NCBI RefSeq assembly: GCF_002849855.1
Contig: NZ_CP018616.1
Span: 1,426,001 to 1,490,000, forward strand
Source of the DNA: Vibrio azureus
Lineage (GTDB): Bacteria > Pseudomonadota > Gammaproteobacteria > Enterobacterales > Vibrionaceae
DNA: 64,000 bases
Direction: 5' to 3'
Part shown: positions 1-10,700 of the stretch, piece after piece
Position numbering within the stretch: the stretch's first letter is position 1
Layout of the letters: every line of letters begins with the position of its first letter
Program-made: the position numbers and the translations under genes
The notes under the pieces: model-generated
What the model saw: the letters and a program-made list of their open reading frames with translations, nothing else
Told to the model about the DNA's origin: nothing
Databases searched by the model: none

Positions 1-172
1 TCTAATTATTTAACACATTTAAAGTGTTTTTTATTGCCAGATAGAATCACGTTTCGAATGATTATAACGATCTACTGATTGATTTATTCATCTCCTGCAT
101 TCAACCTGAATGATAATTGTTACTAATGAATTTTGGACATGTTGATAACCAAAGTGAGTAGGGAATGCTGAA

Positions 173-2002
173 ATGAAGAAGATCGTTACATTGCTCTGTT
201 GGGTGCCGTCGTTTGCTGCGCTTTCCGGAGAACAAAGCATAAAAGAATTTATGCAAGCCTTTCAAGAAAATCCTCAAGCAGTGATGGATGCACTGCCGGT
301 TAAGCGAGGGGCGTATAACCCATCAAGTGAGATTGAAAATCTAGATGTTTATCGGAAGGAAGTGAGAGACGCTATCATAGAAAAGTCCACTTCTAGAGAG
401 CGTCGTTCACTTTCTGCTAGGAGAAGCAATGATGATCCTGCAAGACTGGTTGATGCTGGCCAAGCTTTAGTTCGCAACCTGTATCAGTTGCACAATACCA
501 CGCCAAACGTCAAGCGTTTACATTCTCAACCATGGTCTGACACATACTGGCCACTGTATTCCGGCGGTGCAGCTTGGCGCTATGCGGATAGAGAGTTGAG
601 AGCATCCACATGGAAACAATATTACGACTTTAGTCATATTAATAAGCCCGTCAGCTATTATCAGGGGAATGCTCGACAGGATCTGTCTCCGAGTGAAAAA
701 TACGATCTGTTGGTTGGGGATGGCGAATTTACCTTGACTAAGAAATCATGGGATGCGGGCAGAGGGTATTATGAATCAAGTGGTCATGTCGAAAGGTGGA
801 TGGGGCTTTGTCATGGATGGGCTGCCGCTGCTTATATGTTACCTCGGCCTAAAAATACCGTCGTTGTTCCAGATGCTAATGGAGAATCGCTGACATTTTA
901 TCCTTCTGATATTAAAGCGTTGGGCACACTATTATGGTCAGAAGCTCCCTTTGATTCACGCTTTATTGGTGGACGGTGTAATATTCAAAATCCAGAAAAA
1001 GATGAGAATGGTCGTGTGATCGATCCAAATTGTCATGACAATAACCCAGCCAGTTGGCACCTTGCTGTACTAAACCAGTTAGGCATTTCTGAACGCAGTT
1101 TGATCATGGATGCGACGTTTGATTACCAGGTTTGGAACCAGCCGTTGTTGGGGTATCAAGTTCAGTATTTTAATCCGCAAACGCACACTTCATCGTCTAA
1201 TCCTGCTGAGGTCGTGATCCCATTACAAAACTATCAAAATGATCGTTTTTCTCAATACCGAGCAAATAATGCAGAGTATGTTGTTGGGGTAAAAATGACC
1301 GTAGAATACATGGTTGAGACAAGGCCGACGCATCGTACTTCCGATAACCCCAACTATGATGGGGTGACAAGGGTAACTTATTTCTATGATTTAGAACTGG
1401 ACGAAAGTGGCAATACTATTGGCGGTGAATGGTATCAAAATCGTCACCCTGATTTTTTGTGGACACCATTACCTAATGAAGAAGCGCAATCTTATTACGA
1501 TGGCTGGGGAGGGTGGGACCTGTCACAACCCGTTCCTCAACATTGGCAAACGCAGGCTCCTAAAGCTGCCCGTTATAGCCAGCCTCTAACATCGATAGTG
1601 AAAGCTTTATTTACCGCTTCTTCACAAGATAGCGGTCAAGATAATTCATGGAAACGAATCAAAACGAACACTTCTGATCGAACGCAGTGCTTAGATGTAG
1701 AAGTTGCGGAAACCGAAAAAGGCATGGGTTCTAATGTTTATGGTTGGCGTTGCCATTATGGGGAGAATCAACAGTGGAAGTTAACGTCTTCTGGTCAACT
1801 GATCAACCGCGCGACTCCAGAGCTCTGCCTAGATCAGAGTGGTATCTATATTACGATGGAATTGTGTAATAACAGCATCACGCAAAAATGGCGATGGTCA
1901 AACGGGCAGCTCAAAAATCAACTCGACAATGCGATAAGATGGAATTCTAGAACGTGGCTTGTTGAAGCTGATATTAATGGAAGTCAATGGTATTTCGAAT
2001 GA
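173..2002 (+). CDS. Secreted transglutaminase-elicitor-like protein with C-terminal ricin-type lectin domain
   Basis: A 609-aa protein with a Sec signal peptide (about residues 1-19). The core carries WMGLCHGWAAAAY with a candidate nucleophilic Cys213, followed by ASWHLAVLNQ (His296) and MDATFDYQVW (Asp313/Asp317). This Cys-His-Asp layout matches the GP42 transglutaminase elicitor family of Phytophthora, which is known to occur in marine Vibrio. Residues about 500-609 look like a ricin-type beta-trefoil lectin (QCLDVEV, CLDQSG, QQWKL and QKWRW motifs), which would target the enzyme to a glycan. The predicted role is protein cross-linking outside the cell. The gene stands alone with its own terminator. 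An AGGGA lies about 9 nt before the ATG. The family call rests on motif recall, not on an alignment. Confidence 0.72.
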   Translation: MKKIVTLLCWVPSFAALSGEQSIKEFMQAFQENPQAVMDALPVKRGAYNPSSEIENLDVYRKEVRDAIIEKSTSRERRSLSARRSNDDPARLVDAGQALVRNLYQLHNTTPNVKRLHSQPWSDTYWPLYSGGAAWRYADRELRASTWKQYYDFSHINKPVSYYQGNARQDLSPSEKYDLLVGDGEFTLTKKSWDAGRGYYESSGHVERWMGLCHGWAAAAYMLPRPKNTVVVPDANGESLTFYPSDIKALGTLLWSEAPFDSRFIGGRCNIQNPEKDENGRVIDPNCHDNNPASWHLAVLNQLGISERSLIMDATFDYQVWNQPLLGYQVQYFNPQTHTSSSNPAEVVIPLQNYQNDRFSQYRANNAEYVVGVKMTVEYMVETRPTHRTSDNPNYDGVTRVTYFYDLELDESGNTIGGEWYQNRHPDFLWTPLPNEEAQSYYDGWGGWDLSQPVPQHWQTQAPKAARYSQPLTSIVKALFTASSQDSGQDNSWKRIKTNTSDRTQCLDVEVAETEKGMGSNVYGWRCHYGENQQWKLTSSGQLINRATPELCLDQSGIYITMELCNNSITQKWRWSNGQLKNQLDNAIRWNSRTWLVEADINGSQWYFE

Positions 2003-2033
2003 TGGTGCTTGAAGGCTAAACCTTGAGCTCATT

Positions 2034-2067
2034 CAATGCCCTGACTCTGTCAGGGCATTGTCTTTTC
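2034..2067 (+). terminator. Rho-independent terminator after the transglutaminase-like gene
   Basis: An 11-bp perfect stem, CAATGCCCTGA / TCAGGGCATTG, with a 5-nt loop is followed by TCTTTTC. It lies 32 nt past the stop and separates this gene from the convergent M4 protease gene. Confidence 0.85.
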
Positions 2068-2123
2068 GTTCAGGCTTGAATCTATTCACCGAAGGTTAAA
2101 CCGATGTTGACCTGAAAGATAAA

Positions 2124-4205
2124 CTAATCACACAAACCTTGGTGAATCCATGTTGAGAAACCACCGAATGGGTTTTGTCCCCAAGAGTCTGAACCAGTAG
2201 TGAATTTATTACCCCAATATTGTACTGATGAACCAGCAGGGTAATAGGTATTTAAAGACCATTCTCCCAGACCACTGCAAAGATCATGAGGCTCTTGTTG
2301 TGGCCCCTGAGGGAATGAGATCGACTCACTGACAGCAATATAAGCATTGTTTGTGCTCTGTGCTCCAGTGACGAGGATTTGAATATCAGTACCTTGAATA
2401 CCGCCATAACCACAGTACTCATTATTACCACCTGCTGAAGACATGCAATCGTAATCTGAGCTCGACACAGGACGTCTTATTGTAGTGTAGAGTGTAACGT
2501 CTCCCGTCCCTCCATTTGTTTGTACCCAAAGGTCATTAACTGAAGCATTTCTTAAGATATAACGTTGCTCATTTGATTGGTTATTGATCAGTACTGGATT
2601 ATCAAGTGTAATTTCAATCACGTCGCCATTAGGAGAAGGTTGAGGCGTTGGATTCGGAGTGGGTGATGGGTTAGGCCTTGGTGATGGATTAGGTCTTGGT
2701 GAAGGTTGTCCAGAACCACAATGTACCGATATACCCACTTGATTAAATGCATTGCTGACCGCTTGGCCGTTGTAACCTAATTTTTCTGATGCTTTACATA
2801 CGCCTTCTGCACCTTGTTGGAAGGTTGAGCGAGGAGTCCAGAACAGTTGGTTCGCAACTGCATAAGCTTTAAAGGCTTTTTGGATATCCCAGCCTTGGCT
2901 TGTTGCAAGGTGATAAAAGGCTTTATTAAAAACACCAGAACTATGATGAACATCAATGCCATTATAGTATCGGCTAGCATGACCAATTGACATTCCATCC
3001 TGACTAGGCTCTATAAAATAACGCATAGCAGAAGCGTTTTTCATAACATGTTCGCCCATTTTCCAGTTGAACTCGCCATGAACATATTGCGCTAGAGCTG
3101 CGGCGGCTACATCTGAAAAAGATTCATTCATCCCGCCCGACATACCACGATACTCTAAACCAGAGTTTTGTTCAGTAAAGCCATGACTGACTTCATGAGC
3201 AATGACATCCCAAGTGGCAAGTGGGTACATATAATTATTTCCATCGCCAAACGTCATTTGTCTGCCATCCCAGAAAGCATTGCCGTAGTTACTTCCGTAA
3301 TGCACACGCATTGAGAGTTTTTGACTAATAGGGCGAGTATTCAACCATTCCTCATACATATCAAACGTTCGCTGTCCAAAGTAATGAGCATCATTCATCG
3401 GAGCGTAGGCACCGTTAATTTGACGATAGTTGTTTACTTGGCAGTTGAAACGGTGAACCTGTCCGCCCCATTGTTGATTTTTCATGTCATAAGTAACAAC
3501 GGTTGGGCTATCAAATTGGCAACGACTATTGACATCAAAGCCACCAAATTTAGTATTCGTGCCAAAATAGTAACGACCACTCTTAGTATTTCCACCTGGG
3601 CCTTCTGCTTTTTGAAAAGCAATACCTTCCCATGAATCTAAAACGTCACCGGTTTTTGCATCAACGAAAGTAATCGGTCTTGAAGGGGTTTGTCCATTGA
3701 AGCGTTGAGCATCGACTTTGTATGCGAGGTGTGCTGTTTGCTCTTCATCGAGCCAGACCATCAGTTGTGCAGTATCAGCTCCTGAATTTGCAAAGCTTGG
3801 AGCAACGGTTCTGGCCCCATTATTTGCGTGGTTAAAATCACTCGCAATGCTTATCGCTTGTTGTTGATTAATCATTGGTAGAGTTGATTCTATATCGCCT
3901 TCTAAACCTACAACGACTTCACCAGCGATAGTGCTATGGTAGCCTTGAGAAGAATCATCAGAGACAATGGAATAGCCATAGACTGGGACACCATAAAATA
4001 GCTGTTGTTTACGAGTAAAAGATTGATTGTCAAGTTGAACATGACCGAGTTCACTGTAGCTTTGTGCCAGCTCTGAATTTGAGTTGGATGTTTGACTGGC
4101 TTCGAGAATGACACCGGACAGGTCGATCGAAGAATGATCAATAACATGTGCTGCATTTATGTGGAAGGTGAGTGGAGCAAGGGCAAAAATAGTTAAGTAT
4201 TTCAT
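2124..4205 (-). CDS. Vibriolysin-like M4 zinc metalloprotease
   Basis: A 693-aa secreted neutral protease. It has a signal peptide (about 1-18), then an FTP/PepSY-type propeptide to about residue 195, then a thermolysin-fold catalytic domain. Zinc ligands are His337 and His341 in HEVSHGF and Glu361 in NESFSD, 24 residues apart as usual for M4. GIDVHHSSG carries the transition-state histidine. A proline-rich linker with repeated SPRPNP units (about 505-530) leads to a PPC-like beta domain. The C-terminal 50 residues are tryptophan- and glycine-rich (YYPAGSSVQYWGNKF) and resemble a CBM5/12 chitin-binding module. The family digests host or environmental protein and matures other exoproteins. It is divergent from the porin gene at 4408. 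Confidence 0.93.
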   Translation of the reverse strand: MKYLTIFALAPLTFHINAAHVIDHSSIDLSGVILEASQTSNSNSELAQSYSELGHVQLDNQSFTRKQQLFYGVPVYGYSIVSDDSSQGYHSTIAGEVVVGLEGDIESTLPMINQQQAISIASDFNHANNGARTVAPSFANSGADTAQLMVWLDEEQTAHLAYKVDAQRFNGQTPSRPITFVDAKTGDVLDSWEGIAFQKAEGPGGNTKSGRYYFGTNTKFGGFDVNSRCQFDSPTVVTYDMKNQQWGGQVHRFNCQVNNYRQINGAYAPMNDAHYFGQRTFDMYEEWLNTRPISQKLSMRVHYGSNYGNAFWDGRQMTFGDGNNYMYPLATWDVIAHEVSHGFTEQNSGLEYRGMSGGMNESFSDVAAAALAQYVHGEFNWKMGEHVMKNASAMRYFIEPSQDGMSIGHASRYYNGIDVHHSSGVFNKAFYHLATSQGWDIQKAFKAYAVANQLFWTPRSTFQQGAEGVCKASEKLGYNGQAVSNAFNQVGISVHCGSGQPSPRPNPSPRPNPSPTPNPTPQPSPNGDVIEITLDNPVLINNQSNEQRYILRNASVNDLWVQTNGGTGDVTLYTTIRRPVSSSDYDCMSSAGGNNEYCGYGGIQGTDIQILVTGAQSTNNAYIAVSESISFPQGPQQEPHDLCSGLGEWSLNTYYPAGSSVQYWGNKFTTGSDSWGQNPFGGFSTWIHQGLCD

Positions 4206-4407
4206 GATGTAACCTACCTCTTAATTATTTATCTGCAACCGAATTCATATCAGTCGCGTTGACTTTACCTTTTTAGTCACACAAAGAGTAAGGTTTAGTT
4301 TTATAGATTTGATTTCGATTCAGGAAATAAGTTTGCTGTAGAGATCTTAGTCCAGTAATTTGAATATTCATTTTCCATCTGTCGTTCTGTATAGTGGAGA
4401 CTTTTGA

Positions 4408-5748
4408 TTGATTGAGTTAGCCATAGTGAATAGTTTGAAAATATCTTCGATATCCGTATTAATTTACTCGCTTTGCTTTGCCTCGGAATCTGCCTCTGCC
4501 AATGACGAGAGCTTTGAAAACACATGGGGTATCGCAGCGTTGTCAAGAACGGCGACGATTCCTTTTGATACTGTGAACGATGACTCAACTGTCAGTACAT
4601 TTGTGCCGATGATGTTTTTTGAAAATGAGTACGTTTATCTCAATGGTATCGAAGGCGGTGTGTTTTTATATGGCAACAAGCAATCTGACTGGCTTGTCAG
4701 TGCATTGATGCGTTTAAGATTTGTTGATATACCGATGTCAGTACAAAATGCTTATGAAGGGGATCGGGTTGATGCAGGCCTTCAGTGGCAATACAGGCTA
4801 AACAACCATTGGCGAACAGATTTAGAGATCATGTCGGATGACGAGGGGCAACATCACTCAAATTTTCGGTTAGCGACCTATTATGAACTAGGGGCCTTAG
4901 AAGTTGAATCTGACTTGACATTTAGGTACAAAACAGCGGATTTCAATAGTGAATATTATTCTTTTAAAGATGTTACTGGCGAATCCATAGGCGCTGGTAC
5001 TGATACTCGCCTAGGCGTTAAAGGGCGTTACCACGTCACTTCTAACTTGTACTTATTAGGGGGAGCGAGTGTTACTAGACTGGACAATGAGGCATTTAAT
5101 AGTTCGGTCGTTAAGGACCGTTATCAAAGTGAAGTATACCTTGGTTTTGGATTCTTTAATGATAAAAATCAACCTGACAAAAAACAATTGAATAGTGAGC
5201 AGTATCTACGCATTGCACATGGTTGGGCAACACCGTCCAATATAGGTGATATATTTAAGCTAAACAGTCAAAAGGACAAATACAACCATCAACTTTCTTC
5301 TTTATTTTACGGTTACCCATTAACAGAAAGTTTGTTCGGTTTTCCGCTGGAGTTGTTTGCTACACCAGGTATCGCACATCATTGGTCGTCTAGCCAACAG
5401 TCCTCAAGTACTGAGCTCGTTATGGCGATTAAGGCTTATTACACATTTGATTGGCCAACTCAATGGCGTTTTGGATTTGCGGAAGGTCTGTCATACATCG
5501 ACAATATTACCTATATTGAAGGTATCGAAATGGATGAGAAAGGCTATACCCCAAGTAAACTGCTTAACTATTTAGACTTTTCTTTGGATGTTAATGTCGG
5601 AGATTTATTCAATAACAAAGAGTGGGAGAATATTTGGTTAGGATATTCACTCCATCATCGGTCTGCTATTTTTGAGAAGGCTTCTCAGTTCGGTCGTATT
5701 AAAGGTGGCAGCAATTACAATACTGTTTACATTCAGTTTGAATTTTAA
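4408..5748 (+). CDS. MipA/OmpV-family outer membrane protein
   Basis: A 446-aa predicted outer-membrane barrel. The signal peptide ends near SESASA. Many short amphipathic strands with aromatic girdles follow, and the chain ends YIQFEF, the terminal-Phe signature used by the BAM complex. The N-terminal pattern (FFENEYVYLNGIEGGVFLY) fits the MltA-interacting protein/OmpV family. The start is a TTG with GGAGA 7 nt upstream; an alternative GTG at 4426 has a weaker site. The protein is longer than typical OmpV (about 250 aa), so it may be an extended member. Function is not inferable beyond an envelope role. Confidence 0.68.
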   Translation: MIELAIVNSLKISSISVLIYSLCFASESASANDESFENTWGIAALSRTATIPFDTVNDDSTVSTFVPMMFFENEYVYLNGIEGGVFLYGNKQSDWLVSALMRLRFVDIPMSVQNAYEGDRVDAGLQWQYRLNNHWRTDLEIMSDDEGQHHSNFRLATYYELGALEVESDLTFRYKTADFNSEYYSFKDVTGESIGAGTDTRLGVKGRYHVTSNLYLLGGASVTRLDNEAFNSSVVKDRYQSEVYLGFGFFNDKNQPDKKQLNSEQYLRIAHGWATPSNIGDIFKLNSQKDKYNHQLSSLFYGYPLTESLFGFPLELFATPGIAHHWSSSQQSSSTELVMAIKAYYTFDWPTQWRFGFAEGLSYIDNITYIEGIEMDEKGYTPSKLLNYLDFSLDVNVGDLFNNKEWENIWLGYSLHHRSAIFEKASQFGRIKGGSNYNTVYIQFEF

Positions 5749-5753
5749 ACATT

Positions 5754-5810
5754 TATACCCAAGTAACCTCAGATGCTCTGACATCTAGAACCTGAGGTTA
5801 CTTGGGTATA
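5754..5810. repeat. Dispersed palindromic repeat, copy 1
   Basis: TATACCCAAGTAACCTCAGA and its near-complement face each other, ending CTGAGGTTACTTGGGTATA. The element lies just after the porin stop codon and may double as a transcription terminator. Related copies occur at 13216, 25201, 26372, 45399, 50898, 51139 and 60594. Confidence 0.85.
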
Positions 5811-5923
5811 TTAAAGAACCACGAATGTGAACTTGCCCAAACAACAGTAAGGAAGCTTGGGCATGTTATCTTTATTTCTTTGTTTGTTTATTAAACAGTT
5901 AAGCAATACGCCTATATCCGACC

Positions 5924-6187
5924 TCAGGTAACAGAAGCTTTGCGTATAAATTGAATGTTGAGAAATTTATACAATGCAATTAGCCCCCATGTCCCTTCAA
6001 GAATGACAAAAGGCATTACATCTAAGTGCCATGAACACCAAGCGGCGACTAAGCCACCAATAGCATTCATCAATAAATAGGTGCGACTTTCATGTGACAT
6101 GTAATTAAACATGTTAAGAAAAAATGCCACTAAAAGAAGAAAAACGGCAACGGCGCAAATATTATTGGCGGTTTCTGCATCGATCAT
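5924..6187 (-). CDS. CBU_0592-like small inner membrane protein
   Basis: About 87 aa with three hydrophobic segments (ICAVAVFLLLVAFFLNMF, YLLMNAIGGLVAAWCSWH, FVILEGTWGLIALYKF). The pattern matches the small membrane family named after Coxiella CBU_0592, whose function is unknown. I chose the ATG at 6187 because AGAGGGAT, formed by the end of the upstream gene, sits 8 nt before it; a TTG one codon earlier is less likely. It starts 5 nt after the dehydrogenase stop and is probably co-transcribed with it. Confidence 0.72.
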   Translation of the reverse strand: MIDAETANNICAVAVFLLLVAFFLNMFNYMSHESRTYLLMNAIGGLVAAWCSWHLDVMPFVILEGTWGLIALYKFLNIQFIRKASVT

Positions 6188-6192
6188 CAAAA

Positions 6193-7239
6193 TTATCCCT
6201 CTGTATTACTGATGATTACTTTTAATGAACAGTGATCGCCAGCATGAATAAAGGTGTCATAAGCTTCGGCGACTTGTGAAAGATCGAAAGCATGGCTGCA
6301 AAGTTGTTTAGGATTGAGGTGTCCAGCACGAATTTGTTTGATTAACATAGGAATAGTATGAGTGTGAACGAGACCTGCCGTCATTGTGAAATTGCGTTTC
6401 CACATGTCTTCAAGGTTAATTGTAGCTGGCTTGCCGTGTACACCCAGTACTGCAATATTACCGCCAGGACGAACAAGTTTTTGTGACATATCCCAGCCTG
6501 CAGGAATGCCGATGGCTTCAATAACAACATCAACACCAACGTCATCAGTCATATCAAGAATTTGTTGTACAGCCGTTCCTTCAGAATTGTTTATGGTATG
6601 AGTCGCGCCCATTTCACGTGCAACTTCTAAACGGTGTGGGTTATTATCGATGGCATAGATTTCTGATGGTGTGAGGAACTTAGATGTCATCAATGCTGCA
6701 AGACCAACAGGTCCACAGCCAATGACCGCAACAGAACATCCTGGCTTAACTTGGCCGTCTAGAACCCCGACTTCATATCCTGTTGGGAAGATATCACTGA
6801 GCAGTACAAGAGAATCGACATCGATATCTTCAGGCACCAGATGCAAACTATTATCTGCATATGGGATTCTGACATATTCAGCTTGGCAACCATCGATTTC
6901 GTTACCCAGCAACCAGCCGCCATTGAGACATTGACCAAAGTTAGACTTTTGGCACATTGAACAACCACCACATGAAGTGATGCACGAAATGATAACACGG
7001 TCTCCGACTTTAAAGTTATGAACAAGATCGCCACATTCCTCAATGATACCAACACCTTCATGACCTAAGATTGTGCCCGGTTTGAATGTGGCTACGTTAT
7101 TTCTAAGTATATGCAGATCCGTACCACAAATGGTGGTCTTTTCGATTCTCACTACAGCATCAGTAGCATTAACTACTGTTGGAATTGGTCTTTCTTCTAA
7201 AGTTGCTTTGCTTTCGCCATCGTATACATATGCTTTCAT
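6193..7239 (-). CDS. Zinc-dependent alcohol dehydrogenase (MDR family)
   Basis: A 348-aa medium-chain dehydrogenase. Catalytic zinc ligands are Cys38 (CGTD) and His60-Glu61 (GHEG). The structural zinc lobe has Cys90, Cys93, Cys96 and Cys104 (CGGCSMC). The NAD(P) Rossmann motif is GCGPVGLA. All catalytic features are present, so it should be an active cytoplasmic oxidoreductase for an alcohol or polyol. The substrate cannot be read from the sequence; it resembles the broad-specificity isopropanol or threonine dehydrogenase branch. It is first in a two-gene unit with the small membrane protein. Confidence 0.9.
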   Translation of the reverse strand: MKAYVYDGESKATLEERPIPTVVNATDAVVRIEKTTICGTDLHILRNNVATFKPGTILGHEGVGIIEECGDLVHNFKVGDRVIISCITSCGGCSMCQKSNFGQCLNGGWLLGNEIDGCQAEYVRIPYADNSLHLVPEDIDVDSLVLLSDIFPTGYEVGVLDGQVKPGCSVAVIGCGPVGLAALMTSKFLTPSEIYAIDNNPHRLEVAREMGATHTINNSEGTAVQQILDMTDDVGVDVVIEAIGIPAGWDMSQKLVRPGGNIAVLGVHGKPATINLEDMWKRNFTMTAGLVHTHTIPMLIKQIRAGHLNPKQLCSHAFDLSQVAEAYDTFIHAGDHCSLKVIISNTEG

Positions 7240-7738
7240 TGTTATTCCTTATTAGTTATCTAGCACCCTGACATGGGCTGAGGCAGACTAACTTGTGATT
7301 ACGCATTGTGAAAACAAAATGTATGTAAAATGTAGCAATATTGTGATCAATGATTTAATTGGAAAGTTAATGATTAAGATGATATTAATTTATTTATAAT
7401 TCAATGTGTTAGATTTTGTTTTGTAAAATCGATTACTGAATGTTGCCCGCCCTTTGGGAGCGTGTCACTGATTTGACCTCTTGTGTCAGACAGCCATTCT
7501 TCTTACAAAAATAAGAAAGAGCCTGCTATTCCGCTTAGCTGTCTTTCTTGAATTCGACTTGGTGATTTTTCTCTGAATCAAGCATTTTGAGATCCTTTGG
7601 GTATAGGTATAAAAAGAATGAACAGTAACGGGTGCTAGCTAAATGAAATTTTGGCTATACAAGCCTTTCTATTATCTCGTTTTTCGTCTCGTGTGTTACA
7701 ATCGGCTTAGTGTAAATAATAAAAGAATAGGAAACGCT
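7240..7738. other. Intergenic region upstream of hrpA
   Basis: About 500 nt between divergent genes. It holds a small hairpin (TTCTTA / TAAGAA around 7499-7518), A+T-rich stretches near 7330-7430 that could serve the dehydrogenase promoter, and a possible hrpA promoter region near 7590-7620 (TTGAGA then TATAAA, spacing not ideal). I see no further gene. Confidence 0.4.
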
Positions 7739-10700
7739 TTGACTTCGTCACAGCCCTCAAAAAAGAATCCCGCTGAACAGCAAGCGACACCGTCAGCTGG
7801 TGTTCAAAATGCCAAAGCGAAGCAGGCTAATGCATCTCAAGCACAAGCTTCTCAGAATGCTGCGCCTCAGGCTCAAGTAAATAACGCGGCGTCACTACGC
7901 AAGGCACTTAGCCAGTGCATGATGCGTGACCGCTTCCGCTTGAGTAAACGAATCTCTGGTGCGAGCAAAATCAAAAAAGACGCAGCACGTAACGCTGTGT
8001 TTGATGAAATCGCATTAGATATCGCTAAATCTATGATGGTTGTGGAGCAACGTAGTCGCTACCAGCCAACGATTGAATACCCTGAAATCCTGCCAGTCAG
8101 CCAAAAACGTGACGACATTGCGAAAGCGATCGAAGAAAACCAAGTGGTTATCGTTGCAGGAGAAACTGGTTCAGGTAAAACTACTCAGCTACCAAAAATC
8201 TGTGCGGAGCTTGGTCGAGGTAAGTTCGGCCTGATTGGCCATACTCAGCCTCGTCGTCTTGCGGCGCGTTCGGTTGCGAACCGTATTGCCGAAGAGATGG
8301 AAACCAAGCTTGGTGAGTTTGTTGGTTACAAGGTTCGATTTAACGATCAGATCTCTGAGAATACCCAAATCAAATTGATGACCGACGGTATCTTGCTGGC
8401 TGAGATTCAGCATGACCGTTTCTTGAATCAATACGACACCATCATTATCGATGAAGCGCACGAGCGCAGCCTTAATATTGATTTCATCTTGGGTTACTTG
8501 AAAGAGTTGTTGCCACGTCGTCCTGACCTGAAAGTGATCATCACGTCGGCAACCATCGATCCTGAGCGTTTTTCAAAACATTTCAACAATGCCCCCATCA
8601 TTGAAGTGTCAGGTCGTACTTACCCAGTAGAAACGCGTTACCGCCCATTAAGTGGTGATGATGACAACGATCGTGACCAGCTTGAAGGTATTTTCGAAGC
8701 GGTCGATGAACTATGTGATGAAGGCTTAGGTGACATACTGATCTTCATGAACGGTGAGCGTGAGATCCGTGATACCGCTGATGCACTGTCTAAACGTAAT
8801 CTGAAGAGCACGGAAATTGTGCCGCTTTACGCGCGTTTGTCGGCGGGTGAGCAGAACAAAATTTTCCAACCTCATGCTGGTCGCCGCATTGTATTGGCCA
8901 CCAACGTAGCAGAGACCTCGTTAACGGTTCCGGGCATCAAGTACGTGATCGATCCGGGTACGGCACGTATCAGCCGATACAGTTACCGTACTAAGGTCCA
9001 ACGCCTTCCAATCGAGCCAGTTTCTCAGGCGAGTGCGAACCAGCGTAAAGGTCGTTGTGGTCGTGTGGAAGAGGGTATCTGTATCCGTCTGTACTCAGAG
9101 GAAGATTTTGAGTCACGTCCGGAGTTTACCGACCCTGAGATCCTGCGTACCAACCTAGCGTCGGTTATCTTGCAAATGACAGCACTTGGTTTGGGTGATA
9201 TTCAAGCCTTCCCATTTGTGGAAGCGCCTGACAAACGTAACATCCAAGACGGTGTTCGCTTGTTGGAAGAGCTGGGTGCGATTAACGCAGAAGCGAAGGA
9301 TCCCGTTTCTCAAGGTGGTAAAAAACGCCTAACCAGCATTGGCCGTCAACTTGCGCGCCTTCCAATCGACCCACGTTTAGCTCGTATGGTATTGGAATCA
9401 CCAAAGCAAGGTGCATTGAAAGAAGTGATGATCATCGCGGCGGCATTGTCGATCCAAGACCCGCGCGAGCGCCCAAGTGACAAGCAACAATCATCCGATG
9501 ACAAGCACAAACGTTTCTTCCACGAAGACTCAGATTTTCTGACGTTTGTGAACTTGTGGGATTACATCCAGAAGCAGCAAAAAGCGCTAACGGGTAACCA
9601 GTTCCGCAAGCAATGTAAACAAGATTACTTGAACTACTTGCGCGTGCGTGAATGGCAAGATGTGTACTTCCAGATTCACCAGTCAATGCGTGAAATGGAG
9701 TTCAAACTTAACGATGAGCCTGCGTCTTACCATGGCGTACACAGCTCAATCCTTGTTGGTTTGTTGTCGCACATCGGTATGAAAGACCAAGAGAAGAATG
9801 AATACCAAGGTGCGCGTAACGCTCGTTTCCATATCTTCCCTGCATCGGGGCTATTCAAGAAACAACCCAAGTGGATCATGTCTGCTGAGTTGGTGGAAAC
9901 CTCAAAACTTTGGGGTCGTATCATCGCCAAGATTCAACCAGAGTGGATTGAGCCGTTAGCGAAGCACCTGATTAAACGTAGCTACAGTGAGCCGCATTGG
10001 TCGAAGAAACGTGCAGCAGTCATGGCACACGAGAAAGTGATGCTTTATGGGGTGCCAATTGTGCCGAAGCGTTTGGTGAACTACGGCAGTATCGATCCAT
10101 CCGTGAGTCGTGAAATCTTCATTCGCAGTGCGCTGGTGGAAGGAGAATGGGAAACTAAGCACACGTTCTTCAAGCAAAATCGCAAGCTCCTTCAAGAAGT
10201 GGAAGAACTTGAACACAAATCGCGTCGACGCGATATCTTAGTCGATGACGATGAATTGTTTGACTTCTATGATCAGCGTGTCAGTACTGATGCGGTTTCA
10301 GGCAAACACTTCGATACGTGGTGGAAGCAAGCATCGAAAGAGAACAAAGAACTGCTGAACTTCGAGAAAGAGATGTTGTTCAAGGGCGATGCCAGCCATG
10401 TTACTGACTTAGATTATCCGAACTTTTGGTATCAGAATAATTTGAAGCTGAAGTTAAGCTATCAATTTGAACCTGGAGAAGATAGTGACGGTGTAACGGT
10501 GCATTTGCCACTACCGATTTTGAACCAAGTGGAGCCTGCGGGTTTTGACTGGCAGATCCCAGGCTTGCGTCATGAACTTATTGTCAGCTTGATCAAGTCG
10601 CTGCCGAAGACTGTTCGTAAAAACTTTGTGCCTGCGCCAAACTACGCCGATGCATTTTTAGCTCGTGTCACACCAATGGAAGCACCACTTCTCGATTCAT

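Noticed and set aside
12..34. Possible terminator at the left edge (AACAC / GTGTT then T run)
   Set aside because: The stem is only about 5 bp and A+T-rich, and the upstream gene is not in view.
7643..7738. N-terminal 32-residue extension of HrpA
   Set aside because: No Shine-Dalgarno, aromatic-rich sequence unlike the family, and a better TTG start with AGGA downstream.
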